From the NCBI GenBank assembly GCA_029561105.1, contig JAKQJQ010000142.1, forward strand, positions 1 through 46,042: a DNA stretch of 46,042 nt. The letters run 5' to 3'. The position numbers and the translations under genes are program-made. The stretch's first letter is position 1. Each line of letters opens with the position of its first letter. Positions 32,578 through 40,477 of this stretch are shown here, piece after piece. The stretch is from Bacteroidota bacterium (GTDB taxonomy: Bacteria > Bacteroidota > Bacteroidia > Flavobacteriales > Flavobacteriaceae). The notes under the pieces are model-generated. The model ran no database searches, was not told where the DNA came from, and saw nothing but the letters and a program-made list of their open reading frames with translations.

Positions 32578-34866
32578 ATGAAACGTTTATTTTGTGGCCC
32601 AAAGGCCAACGCCAACCGATCAACAATCGGCCTGTCTTTCCTATTTTCTATTTCCTCTTTCGCCTGCCTTTCCCAGGAGAAGCCGAAAGATTCTACCCAA
32701 ACCATCGAATTGCACGAGGTTTTACTCCAGTCTACCCGAGTCAAGGACCAATCGCCATTCCCGTTTACCAATATGACCAAAGAGCAGATCGAATCTGCGA
32801 ATTTGGGTCAGGATTTACCCATTTTATTAGACCAGTTGCCATCGGTGGTCACCACCTCTGATGCCGGCGCCGGCGTAGGTTACACGGGTATTCGTGTCCG
32901 CGGCAGCGACGCCACACGCGTCAACGTCACCATCAACGGAATCCCTTACAACGATGCTGAAAGCCAGGGTACTTTTTTTGTGGATTTGCCCGATTTTGCG
33001 TCGTCGGTAGAGGACATCCAGTTGCAGCGCGGTGTTGGGACTTCAACTAATGGCTCGGGTGCTTTTGGTGCGAGTTTGAATTTGCGCACGCTCAAACCAT
33101 CTACCCAAGGTTATGCAAGCACTTCACATTCGGTTGGGTCTTTCGGTACGCGCAAACACAGCATCAGCCTGGGTTCGGGAATCAAGAAAGGGTTTTATGC
33201 CGAAGGGCGTTTGTCTAAAATTGCGAGCGATGGTTACATCGACCGTGCTTTTTCTGATTTGAAATCGTTTTACACCGAAGCAGGTTTTGTCAGTGACAAG
33301 ACGTCGGTCAAAGCGATGGCTTTTGGAGGAAAGGAAATCACGTACCAATCCTGGTACGGCACGCCCGAAGCCGTGGTCAACAATGACCTGGCGGGTATTA
33401 GGGCTTTTATCAACCGCAACTACGCTTCGGACGCAGAAGCGTTGAACCTGCTCACTTCGGGGCGTACCTACAATTATTACACCTATCAAAATCAGGTCGA
33501 TAATTACGAACAGAACCATTTCCAGTTGCATTTCTCACACCGATTCAATGAACGGTGGTCGGCGAAATTGTCGGGGAATTTTACGCCGGGCAAAGGTTAT
33601 TATGAGGAATTCAAACCGGGAGAATCGGTTGGGGAATATTTTCCTGCATCGTTAAATGCTTCCGATGAAGGCGATGTCATCCGCCGCAAATGGGCCCAAA
33701 GCGATTTCTACGCACTGGTTTACGCGCTCAATTACAATGGCAAAAAATGGGGTTTGTATTTGGGCGGCGGTTACAACCGTTATGATGGCAGCCATTTTGG
33801 CGAAATCATCTGGAATTCTTTCCCGACGGCGTTGCCCATCCGCTCCAAATATTATGACAGCGACAGCGATAAGCAGGATTTCAATATGTACCTCAAAGCC
33901 GAATGGCGTTTGTCAAAAAAATGGATCGCGTTTGCCGATGCGCAGTTGCGCGATGTGTATTACAAGGCCAACGGATTAAACTCTGATTTGAAATCGCTGA
34001 ATCAAAGTAACAAATACTCGTTTTTCAACCCCAAAGCAGGATTGACTTATTTGTGGAATGACAGCAGTTCGATTTACGGGTCGATCGCTATTGCCAACCG
34101 TGAGCCCAATGGAGATGATTTGACCAAGAACCCAATCGAGCCCAAAGCCGAGCAATTGGTCGATTTTGAGTTGGGTTACAAGTATAGGAATAAGAAAGTC
34201 GTCTTGGGTGCCAATGCTTACTATATGGCTTATAACAATCAACTTGTTGTAACCGGCGCGCTCGATGATGTGGGTGATGCCATCCGCCAGAATGTCGATA
34301 AAAGCTACCGCGCGGGATTAGAAATTCAGGCTGGAATTGAGCTGACCAGACAGTTGCGTTGGGATGTGAATGCCACGCTAAGCCAAAATAAAATTGAGCG
34401 GTATGATTATTTGGTTTACGACACGCAGTATGATCCCGACACTTTTGAAACGCTTTTGTATGCGCCGGTTTCTACCGTTTACAAGGATACTGACATTTCG
34501 TTTTCGCCCAACCTCACCGCGGCGAGTACGATACTGTTTGCGCCGTTAAAAGGTTTGTCTGTGGGATTGATCTCTAAATATGTGGGGAAGCAATACCTCG
34601 ACAATACCCAAACCGATTCGAAAAGCATGGAAGCCTATTTCGTGAACAACGTCAACATTTCGTATAAATGGAAACCGACCTGGATTGGTGAAATCGGATT
34701 GAGCGTTTTGGTCAACAATCTATTCGACGAAAAGTACGTGTCGAACGGGTATACCTACAGTTATTATTACAGGCCGGTGGCGTCGAATGATGCGGCGGTG
34801 ACCGAGAATTTTTACTATCCGCAAGCGAGGATTAATTTCCTTGCCGGGCTTACGGTTAAGTTTTAG
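32578..34866 (+). CDS. TonB-dependent outer membrane receptor under TPP riboswitch control
   Basis: 762 residues, 22-strand TonB-dependent receptor. The signal region is unusual, with an extended charged start (MKRLFCGPKANANRST) before the hydrophobic stretch. The plug domain spans about residues 55-165 (QLPSVVTTSDAGAGVGYTGIRVRGSDATRVNVTINGIPYNDAES has the typical pattern, here named by its parts GIRVRG and INGIPYND). The barrel ends NFLAGLTVKF with the terminal Phe needed for assembly. No carboxypeptidase-like domain or STN domain is seen. The riboswitch in its leader implies uptake of thiamine or a precursor. No inner membrane thiamine transporter lies next to it. Confidence 0.9.
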   Translation: MKRLFCGPKANANRSTIGLSFLFSISSFACLSQEKPKDSTQTIELHEVLLQSTRVKDQSPFPFTNMTKEQIESANLGQDLPILLDQLPSVVTTSDAGAGVGYTGIRVRGSDATRVNVTINGIPYNDAESQGTFFVDLPDFASSVEDIQLQRGVGTSTNGSGAFGASLNLRTLKPSTQGYASTSHSVGSFGTRKHSISLGSGIKKGFYAEGRLSKIASDGYIDRAFSDLKSFYTEAGFVSDKTSVKAMAFGGKEITYQSWYGTPEAVVNNDLAGIRAFINRNYASDAEALNLLTSGRTYNYYTYQNQVDNYEQNHFQLHFSHRFNERWSAKLSGNFTPGKGYYEEFKPGESVGEYFPASLNASDEGDVIRRKWAQSDFYALVYALNYNGKKWGLYLGGGYNRYDGSHFGEIIWNSFPTALPIRSKYYDSDSDKQDFNMYLKAEWRLSKKWIAFADAQLRDVYYKANGLNSDLKSLNQSNKYSFFNPKAGLTYLWNDSSSIYGSIAIANREPNGDDLTKNPIEPKAEQLVDFELGYKYRNKKVVLGANAYYMAYNNQLVVTGALDDVGDAIRQNVDKSYRAGLEIQAGIELTRQLRWDVNATLSQNKIERYDYLVYDTQYDPDTFETLLYAPVSTVYKDTDISFSPNLTAASTILFAPLKGLSVGLISKYVGKQYLDNTQTDSKSMEAYFVNNVNISYKWKPTWIGEIGLSVLVNNLFDEKYVSNGYTYSYYYRPVASNDAAVTENFYYPQARINFLAGLTVKF

Positions 34867-34968
34867 AGGATAATTTTAGCGGCGAAAACGAACCGAAAAT
34901 GCAAATAACAAAGCTTAACAATAGATGTAGTTTTTCAGTAAAACAGAGTTTAGAAAAATTTGTATTTT

Positions 34969-35031
34969 ACCTTCAGGGAAGGGGCGGGTGTAACCCATAA
35001 AGAAACCACCAATGACACGCAAATGCAGACC
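34969..35031. repeat. Two-part intergenic element, copy 2
   Basis: CCTTCAGGGAAGGGG, then CGCAAATGCAGA after 33 bases, as in 27214-27272. Here the spacer holds a GGGTGTAACCC mini-palindrome. The element lies between the receptor gene and the Rieske-like gene, both ending into this gap. Confidence 0.6.
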
Positions 35032-35110
35032 CGATTGAGGCGAACCGATTACCAGTAAATTTTGTTTGCTTTGTTAAATTTAAAATAGGAGGATTTTCCT
35101 GCAGTAAATA

Positions 35111-35137
35111 AAAAACCTGATTCAACATCAGGTTTTT
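35111..35137 (-). terminator. Terminator of the Rieske-like lipoprotein gene
   Basis: A perfect 10-bp stem pairs AAAAACCTGA (35111-35120) with TCAGGTTTTT (35128-35137), 4 bases past the stop. T-rich sequence follows on both strands. Confidence 0.85.
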
Positions 35138-35140
35138 GTT

Positions 35141-35563
35141 TTAATTGTAGATGCGGATTACGTCGCCGAGGACTTCTACCCGGTAAGGCTTCATCGTGTA
35201 TTGGCCGCCGCCCACTCCGGTGAAAAGGCTGTACACAAAATTTTCGCAGTTGCATTTGGCGTTGATGCCGTCGATTTGCATGCGTGAGCAGGCCGACGGG
35301 TATTGGTTGGGACAACTCGCTTCCCAGGCGCGGTAATCGGTGTCGGAAATTTTCATGGCAATGATACCACTGATGCCGGCATTTTGTATGTCTATAAATA
35401 CCGGATTGATGGGCGAATTCAAGTCGGCATACAACGGCAGGTTTTTGTTGATGGAGACCGAAAACGAATAATCGGGCAGGAACGGATTGGTGTTGCGCGG
35501 AGAGTCTTTGTCGCACGAAATCAGCATGGCAAACAGCAGCAAAACGAGGCAAATTTTTTTCAT
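35141..35563 (-). CDS. Lipoprotein with a Rieske-like fold lacking His ligands
   Basis: 140-residue lipoprotein (lipobox MLISC, Cys17). The C-terminal half reads like a Rieske 2Fe-2S domain: a CPx site (Cys84-Pro-Asn86), a second site (Cys104-Asn-Cys106-Glu-Asn108), a FVYSLFTG segment and the terminal KPYRVEVLGDVIRIYN. The His of the usual CPH and CPxH motifs is absent, so it probably binds no Rieske cluster; the four cysteines, including Cys92, could form disulphides. Similar proteins lie beside greA in related genomes as I recall. The function is unknown; the fold call is inference. Confidence 0.7.
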   Translation of the reverse strand: MKKICLVLLLFAMLISCDKDSPRNTNPFLPDYSFSVSINKNLPLYADLNSPINPVFIDIQNAGISGIIAMKISDTDYRAWEASCPNQYPSACSRMQIDGINAKCNCENFVYSLFTGVGGGQYTMKPYRVEVLGDVIRIYN

Positions 35564-35661
35564 CTTAAAAAGTCTAAAAGTATGGCGTGGACAAATTTAA
35601 ATTATTTAACTTTGGGCAAGTGATGATTAACATATAATTATCGCCCGAAACAAAAAAACAT

Positions 35662-35700
35662 TATCTTTGCGATAACAAATCCCATCCCAATGGGATTTTT
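35662..35700 (+). promoter_or_regulatory. greA promoter with a terminator-like hairpin at the transcript start
   Basis: TATCTTTG (35662-35669) fits the -7 box. Just past the expected start point, AAATCCCAT (35677-35685) pairs with ATGGGATTT (35690-35698) around a 4-base loop, followed by a T run. The greA ATG is 26 bases further. Confidence 0.6.
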
Positions 35701-35723
35701 TCTATTTATATAATTGATGAATT

Positions 35724-36200
35724 ATGAGTGCAATATCTTATTACACAGCCGAAGGATTAAAAAAATTAAGGGAAGAACTGGATTACCTCAAGAGCGTAGC
35801 GCGTCCAAAAGCGTCACAAGACATAGCAGATGCAAGGGATAAGGGCGACTTGTCTGAAAACGCCGAGTACGATGCCGCCAAAGAAGCCCAGGGTCTTTTA
35901 GAGATGCGTATCGCCAAACTCGAAGAAGTACACGCCAACGCGCGACTCATAGACGAATCACAGCTCGACGTTTCTAAAGTGCTCGTGCTCTCGAATGTAA
36001 AGATTAAGAATCAGGCCAATGGCGCCGAAATGAAATATACTTTGGTTGCCGAAAGCGAAGCCGACCTAAAAACAGGAAAAATCTCCGTGACTTCGCCAAT
36101 CGGCAAAGGACTGCTGGGCAAATCGGCAGGTGAAGTAGCCGAAATTACAGTTCCCAACGGCGTCCTTAAGTTTGAAATCTTAGAAGTTTCGAGGGACTAG
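35724..36200 (+). CDS. greA: Transcription elongation factor GreA
   Basis: 158 residues. The N-terminal coiled coil (residues 1-75) carries the acidic tip of the Gre family (DARDKGDLSENAEYDAAKEAQ) that inserts into the RNA polymerase secondary channel and stimulates cleavage of backtracked RNA. The C-terminal FKBP-like domain (80-158) has SPIGKGLLGKSAGEVAEI. It is followed 35 bases later by a HIT-family gene on the same strand, a common pairing in this group. Confidence 0.97.
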   Translation: MSAISYYTAEGLKKLREELDYLKSVARPKASQDIADARDKGDLSENAEYDAAKEAQGLLEMRIAKLEEVHANARLIDESQLDVSKVLVLSNVKIKNQANGAEMKYTLVAESEADLKTGKISVTSPIGKGLLGKSAGEVAEITVPNGVLKFEILEVSRD

Positions 36201-36235
36201 AAAGCCTCCAAATTCCAAATAAATAAAAGTCTCCA

Positions 36236-36625
36236 ATGGGTAGCATTTTCAATAAAATAGTGAGTGGCGAAATTCCGTGTTACAAAGTCGCAGAAACTGC
36301 TGATTTTCTTGCGTTCCTCGACGTGAACCCAAACGCCAAAGGACACACTTTGTGCATCCCTAAAAAGGAAATCAACAAAATCTTTGATATCGAAGACGAA
36401 CTGTACCTTGGGCTCATGGCTTTTTCTAAAAAAGTAGCGATTGCGCTTGAGAAAACCGTTCCATGTAAACGCGTCGGAATGGCCGTTATCGGGCTTGAAG
36501 TGCCGCACGCGCATGTGCACCTGATTCCGCTCAACGAGATGGATGAGATGCGTTTCCAAAACAAGGTGAAGCTTGAAAAAGAAGCTTTTGAAAGCCTTGC
36601 TGCGGCTATCGCAGCGAATTTATAA
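36236..36625 (+). CDS. HIT family hydrolase
   Basis: 129-residue histidine triad protein of the Hint/PKCI type, with the catalytic motif HAHVHLIPL near residue 92 and the N-terminal SIFNKIVSGEIPCYKVAE. Family members hydrolyse nucleoside phosphoramidates or related bonds. The physiological substrate is not evident. Probably transcribed with greA. Confidence 0.94.
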   Translation: MGSIFNKIVSGEIPCYKVAETADFLAFLDVNPNAKGHTLCIPKKEINKIFDIEDELYLGLMAFSKKVAIALEKTVPCKRVGMAVIGLEVPHAHVHLIPLNEMDEMRFQNKVKLEKEAFESLAAAIAANL

Positions 36626-36668
36626 ATACCGCGCTTAATAGAAGTGTATGCGTTTTGGTTCAGGTTCC

Positions 36669-36746
36669 AAAGGCACGCTGCCTTTGCCTTTCCAAACAGA
36701 GATAGGGTTTCCTGGGCTTCAGGCTGCTAAAAGCATGCTAAAGCCC
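36669..36746. other. Paired stem-loops after the HIT gene
   Basis: A 7-bp stem, AAAGGCA (36669-36675) with TGCCTTT (36679-36685), and a second, GGGCTT (36714-36719) with AAGCCC (36741-36746), lie between the convergent HIT and DUF2892 genes. They may help end transcription; neither has a clear T tract. Confidence 0.45.
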
Positions 36747-36781
36747 GGAGTGAATTCCCTGTACAGGTTTTGCAAAAGCAT

Positions 36782-36994
36782 TTATTTTTTATTCCTCGTA
36801 GGACAGGTACTGAAACCAAAAGGCGCATATAGCGGGCAAAAACTCATCAGACTCGTCAACACAAATACTACAGCAAATACTAAAAGTAGTATGCCGAGTG
36901 TGCCGGTTATTGTTCCGTTAAAGTAAAGTATTCCGATAATGGCAGCGACTATTACCCTAATAATCCGATCTGCCGAACCCATATTTTTTTTCAT
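36782..36994 (-). CDS. DUF2892 (YgaP transmembrane-like) small membrane protein
   Basis: 70 residues with the family start MKKNMGSADRIIRVIVAAIIG and two membrane helices (about 11-28 and 32-50), ending FCPLYAPFGFSTCPTRNKK. The conserved CPLY and Cys residues match DUF2892, also found at the C-terminus of rhodanese YgaP. It sits 72 bases downstream of the Crp-type regulator on the same strand and may be co-transcribed or regulated by it. Function unknown. Confidence 0.88.
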   Translation of the reverse strand: MKKNMGSADRIIRVIVAAIIGILYFNGTITGTLGILLLVFAVVFVLTSLMSFCPLYAPFGFSTCPTRNKK

Positions 36995-37066
36995 TTGTAA
37001 AATTTTAAGTTTGCACTATTGCAATACAAATGTATCGGATGGCGCGTTCAAAAGCAGTGACTGTAG

Positions 37067-37693
37067 TCACCATGCGCTGAGAATTTTTATTTCGCCCGAA
37101 TTTTGAACAACCTTACCTTCATTTTCGAGTTTTTTCAAAACCCGCGTAATCACTTCGCGAGCGGTGCCCAGTTCATTGGCAATTTGGTTGTGACTCATAA
37201 TCACGGCATGGCCGCCGGTCAATTCTGTTTTCTTCTTTAGATGATCATAGAGCCTTTTGTCCATTTTGTCCAATAACAGCTGGCCAATGGTATCGAGGAG
37301 TTCAGAATACCTAAGATTGAATTGGTTGTAAAACAACTCGTTGAAATCTGGGTACTCTTTTAACCAACTTGGCAAAAAATGAACGGGGATCAGCAGTACT
37401 TTTGAGTTCTCTTCTGCTATCGCAAATACTTTGCTTGGTGTGTTTTTCAGGGCCGCGTAAAAAGTCATCACGCAACTTTGGGCGGGCTCTATGTAATATA
37501 GCAAAAGCTCCTTCTCATCGAATCTCGAGTAGACTTTAACAAGGCCGTCTACTACAATAGGTAATACCTTAACATATTGATGCGCTCTTAAGATCTCGGT
37601 TCCTTTTTCAAGAACCATGACATCGGATTCCCGCACAATCTTATCAACCAAATCTGGTTTTAAGAAAGACAATATTTTTCTATCAAACGACAT
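37067..37693 (-). CDS. Crp/Fnr family transcriptional regulator
   Basis: 208 residues: an N-terminal cyclic nucleotide-binding-like beta barrel (about 20-125), a long dimer helix, and a C-terminal winged helix with the recognition region SHNQIANELGTAREVITRVLKKLENEGKV. There is no FNR cysteine cluster, and the cAMP-contact residues are not evident, so the signal is unknown. It starts 24 bases after the histidine kinase gene on the same strand and precedes DUF2892, suggesting a shared unit. Confidence 0.92.
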   Translation of the reverse strand: MSFDRKILSFLKPDLVDKIVRESDVMVLEKGTEILRAHQYVKVLPIVVDGLVKVYSRFDEKELLLYYIEPAQSCVMTFYAALKNTPSKVFAIAEENSKVLLIPVHFLPSWLKEYPDFNELFYNQFNLRYSELLDTIGQLLLDKMDKRLYDHLKKKTELTGGHAVIMSHNQIANELGTAREVITRVLKKLENEGKVVQNSGEIKILSAW

Positions 37694-37717
37694 AGGCGGA
37701 TATTTTTGGTTTGGCTA

Positions 37718-38860
37718 TCACTGCTTGCTAAAAGAAACCTGCATCGTCGTTCCTTTATTCACCTCCGATTGCAACACTTTAATTTTGCCCTTGTGGTATT
37801 CCTCCACGATGCGTTTGGTGAGCGAAAGCCCCAAACCCCAACCGCGTTTCTTGGTCGTAAAACCAGGCTCGAACACGCTTTTGAATTGGTTTTTTGGGAT
37901 GCCTTTGCCCGAATCGGATACTTTGATTTTCACGAATTTCCCATCATCCACAATCACCACAGAGAGTTTTCCCTTGCCGCGCATGGCATCAATCGCGTTC
38001 TTCACAAGGTTCTCAATCGTCCAGCTGTGCAACGCCGGATTGAGCGAAACCAATATAGGTTTCTTGGGCGCCTTGAACGAAAAATCAATCTGCTTAGAAA
38101 ATCGTGACTGCAAATAATCATAAGACTCGCGCGTTTCGGCCACAATGTCGCGCAATTCCAGGATGGGTTCAGAGCCAATCTTTGAGAAGCGGTCGGTAAT
38201 CGTTTGCAAACGCGTAATGTCTTTCTCGATTTCGGACACCGTCGTTTCATCCACATTGTCGGCCTTCATGATTTCGAGCCAACCAATGAGCGACGACAAC
38301 GGCGTACCAATCTGGTGTGCCGTTTCCTTGGCCATTCCCGCCCAAAGTTTGTTTTGCGTAGCCATTTTGGTGCTGCGGTAAAAATTGTAGACCAGCGCGC
38401 CAAAAAGCACAATAATCAACACCAGCGTAATGGGGTAATACTTGAGTTTGTTGAGCAGCGAAGAGTCGCCATAATACAAATACTGAAATTTTCCCGGTAC
38501 GTATTCCATCACAATCGGGTCGTTCTGGTTTTTGAGTTTCTTGAGGAAATCCATCGACTTTTCTTTGCTCTTCACGATCTCCTCATCAATGTTGGTCGTG
38601 TTGATGATCGAGTCGTTCTCGGTCAGGATAATCGGGATGCTCGCGTTCTGAATGATCTTGAGCGGCAGTTCAATATCGGTGTCGATACCCGCGTTCTTGA
38701 GCGTTTTCTGCGCTTCGGCCCAATGCTCCATCTTTACGCGCTCCTCATTCTTGAAAATCTGAAAAAAGTTATAGGTGTTCCAAAGGATCAGGCTAACGAT
38801 CACAAACGAGGCGGCGATCAGTATCCAGCGCGTAACATTCTTGCGGTTCGAAAATTCCAT
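37718..38860 (-). CDS. Membrane-bound sensor histidine kinase
   Basis: 380 residues from the ATG at 38860 (MEFSNRKNVTRWIL). Two membrane helices (about 11-27 and 143-160) flank a periplasmic sensor of about 115 residues. The phospho-acceptor box is AHQIGTPLSSLIGWLEIMK (His182), with GTP in place of the common RTP. The ATPase domain has NLVKNAIDAM (N box), DSGKGIP (G1) and GWGLGLSL (G2). No response regulator is adjacent; the next gene is a Crp-type regulator, so the partner is elsewhere or the coupling is unusual. Confidence 0.92.
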   Translation of the reverse strand: MEFSNRKNVTRWILIAASFVIVSLILWNTYNFFQIFKNEERVKMEHWAEAQKTLKNAGIDTDIELPLKIIQNASIPIILTENDSIINTTNIDEEIVKSKEKSMDFLKKLKNQNDPIVMEYVPGKFQYLYYGDSSLLNKLKYYPITLVLIIVLFGALVYNFYRSTKMATQNKLWAGMAKETAHQIGTPLSSLIGWLEIMKADNVDETTVSEIEKDITRLQTITDRFSKIGSEPILELRDIVAETRESYDYLQSRFSKQIDFSFKAPKKPILVSLNPALHSWTIENLVKNAIDAMRGKGKLSVVIVDDGKFVKIKVSDSGKGIPKNQFKSVFEPGFTTKKRGWGLGLSLTKRIVEEYHKGKIKVLQSEVNKGTTMQVSFSKQ

Positions 38861-38929
38861 GCGATTAATTTGGTGGCATAAATATAACGAAATAAACTGT
38901 TTTTGATTGCACTGTTTTTGGGCGGACAA

Positions 38930-39058
38930 TTCCTGCTCTGCGCTAACCCGAGCGAAGCGAACTGACCGAACACAAAATTCAAAATATTATTTTGTGAGGT
39001 AATCTTTTACTGGCTAAGGAGCCAGCAAAAGGATACCGCTGCGATCAGGGCCGCTCCT
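38930..39058 (-). repeat. Dispersed hairpin repeat, copy D
   Basis: The inner hairpin at about 38998-39042 (GGTAATCTTTT with AAAAGGATACC, top ACTGGCT/AGCCAG) is followed by GCTGCGATCAGGGC. The upstream half, CCTGCTCTGCGCTAACCCGAGCGAAGCGAAC, matches copy C. It separates the divergent kinase and flavin reductase genes. Confidence 0.75.
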
Positions 39059-39125
39059 CAGAATAGTTTTCAACAGCCGTTATACGATTGGCGCGATTGC
39101 TTACATTTACGCAATCCAAATTTTT

Positions 39126-40016
39126 ATGCCCAGTTTCGAGCCCAAAGACCTGACACCCTTGCAACTGCAAGCTTACCTGCAAACCGCCGTGGCGCCGCGA
39201 CCCATCGCGTTTGCCAGTACGCTCAGCGCATCGGGAAAGCCCAATTTATCGCCGTTTAGCTTCTTCAATGTGTTTAGTTCCAACCCGCCGATTTTGATTT
39301 TTTCACCGGCCAGGCGCGTGCGCGACAACACCACCAAACACACCCTGGAGAACGTTAAGGAAATGCGCGAAGTGGTCATCAACATGGTCAATTACGACCT
39401 CGTGCAACAGGCATCGCTATCCAGCACCGAATATGCCGAAGGCGTAAATGAATTCGTCAAATCGGGACTCACGCAAATCCCGTCGGATATCGTCAAACCG
39501 TATCGTGTCAAGGAATCGCCTGTACAATTTGAATGCAAGGTAAATGATATCATAGCACTGGGTGAAAATGGCGGCGCAGGAAATTTGGTCATCTGCGAAG
39601 TGCTCAAAATCCACATCGATGAAAAAGTCCTCAACGAAGAAGGCCAGATAGACCAGCATAAGATTGATTTGGTTGCGCGGCTGGGCGGCAACTGGTACTC
39701 GCGCGCCAGCCAGGGTTTGTTTGAGGTACCCAAGCCACTCACAACTTTAGGAATTGGTGTAGATAATATACCCCAATTTATCCGTGAAAGCGCTACCTTT
39801 ACGGGGAATGATTTGGGCATGCTCGGCAACATCGAAGCCTTGCCCACAACAGACGAAGTTACTATATTTGTACAGCAAAATTTTGCGGTAAAAGGCATAC
39901 TCAGCAGTGACGACCCCATCAAGGTTCAGCTCAAAGCCAAGGAATACCTGGAACACAACGACGTATTGTCGGCCTGGAAGATTTTGCTCGCAGGAGCATT
40001 ACAACAAAAACAATAA
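39126..40016 (+). CDS. Flavin reductase-like (FMN-binding) protein
   Basis: 296 residues. The N-terminal 200 residues are a flavin reductase domain of the DIM6/NTAB type (VAPRPIAFASTLSASGKPNLSPFSFF, VREVVINMV-type strand, ENGGAGNLVICEVLKI, the split-barrel FMN fold). The C-terminal 90 residues are a helical extension typical of the Bacteroidetes form. It probably reduces or binds FMN for a partner oxygenase; no partner is adjacent. The DUF3127 gene starts 17 bases later and may be co-transcribed. Confidence 0.88.
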   Translation: MPSFEPKDLTPLQLQAYLQTAVAPRPIAFASTLSASGKPNLSPFSFFNVFSSNPPILIFSPARRVRDNTTKHTLENVKEMREVVINMVNYDLVQQASLSSTEYAEGVNEFVKSGLTQIPSDIVKPYRVKESPVQFECKVNDIIALGENGGAGNLVICEVLKIHIDEKVLNEEGQIDQHKIDLVARLGGNWYSRASQGLFEVPKPLTTLGIGVDNIPQFIRESATFTGNDLGMLGNIEALPTTDEVTIFVQQNFAVKGILSSDDPIKVQLKAKEYLEHNDVLSAWKILLAGALQQKQ

Positions 40017-40033
40017 CATTAATACAAGAGAAG

Positions 40034-40414
40034 ATGGAAGTTACAGGAAGAATTAAAGTACTCAGTGCAGAGCAACAGGTGAGTGCCACTTTTAGAAAGA
40101 GAGAATTGGTGGTGACCACTGAGGAGCAGTATCCACAGCACATCATGATCGAATTTACCCAAGACAAAAGCGATTTGCTAAATAATTACAAAGTAGGTGA
40201 TGTGGTAAAAGTTTCGATCAATTTAGGCGGACGCGAATGGATTAATCCTCAAGGAGAAGCCAAATACTTCAACAGCGTTAGGGGTTGGAGAATTGAGAAA
40301 ATTCAGGCCGAAGCGCCAATACAACAGCAACAAGCGCCACCAATGCCAGCCGCGCAAGCGTTCGAGCCAGCCGCAACTTTCACAGAAGAAGAGCACGACG
40401 ATTTGCCATTCTAA
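40034..40414 (+). CDS. DUF3127 protein with an SSB-like acidic tip
   Basis: 126 residues. Residues 1-95 form an OB-fold-like domain of DUF3127 (MEVTGRIKVLSAEQQVS, RKRELVVTTEEQYPQHI, VGDVVKVSINLGGREW). A Gln/Pro/Ala linker follows, and the protein ends EEHDDLPF, nearly the same as the tip of the window's SSB (PENDLPF). This architecture is that of a single-stranded nucleic acid-binding protein with a protein-docking tail. The role is inferred; the family is uncharacterised as far as I know. A terminator follows. Confidence 0.88.
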   Translation: MEVTGRIKVLSAEQQVSATFRKRELVVTTEEQYPQHIMIEFTQDKSDLLNNYKVGDVVKVSINLGGREWINPQGEAKYFNSVRGWRIEKIQAEAPIQQQQAPPMPAAQAFEPAATFTEEEHDDLPF

Positions 40415-40432
40415 GCGAAACCATAAAAACAT

Positions 40433-40468
40433 AAAACCGGATTTTGAGTCTACTCGATTTCCGGTTTT
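40433..40468 (+). terminator. Terminator of the DUF3127 gene
   Basis: AAAACCGGA (40433-40441) pairs with TCCGGTTTT (40460-40468), with an inner GAGT/ACTC stem and a T run. The aat ATG follows only 9 bases after it. Confidence 0.85.
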
Positions 40469-40477
40469 TTTATAACC

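Noticed and set aside
35049..35552. 167-codon ORF in another frame of the Rieske-like gene
   Set aside because: The alternative frame has a signal peptide and lipobox; this one is His/Arg-rich shadow text.
36648..36926. 92-codon plus-strand ORF after the HIT gene
   Set aside because: It spans intergenic hairpins and the antisense of the DUF2892 gene; no family or start context.
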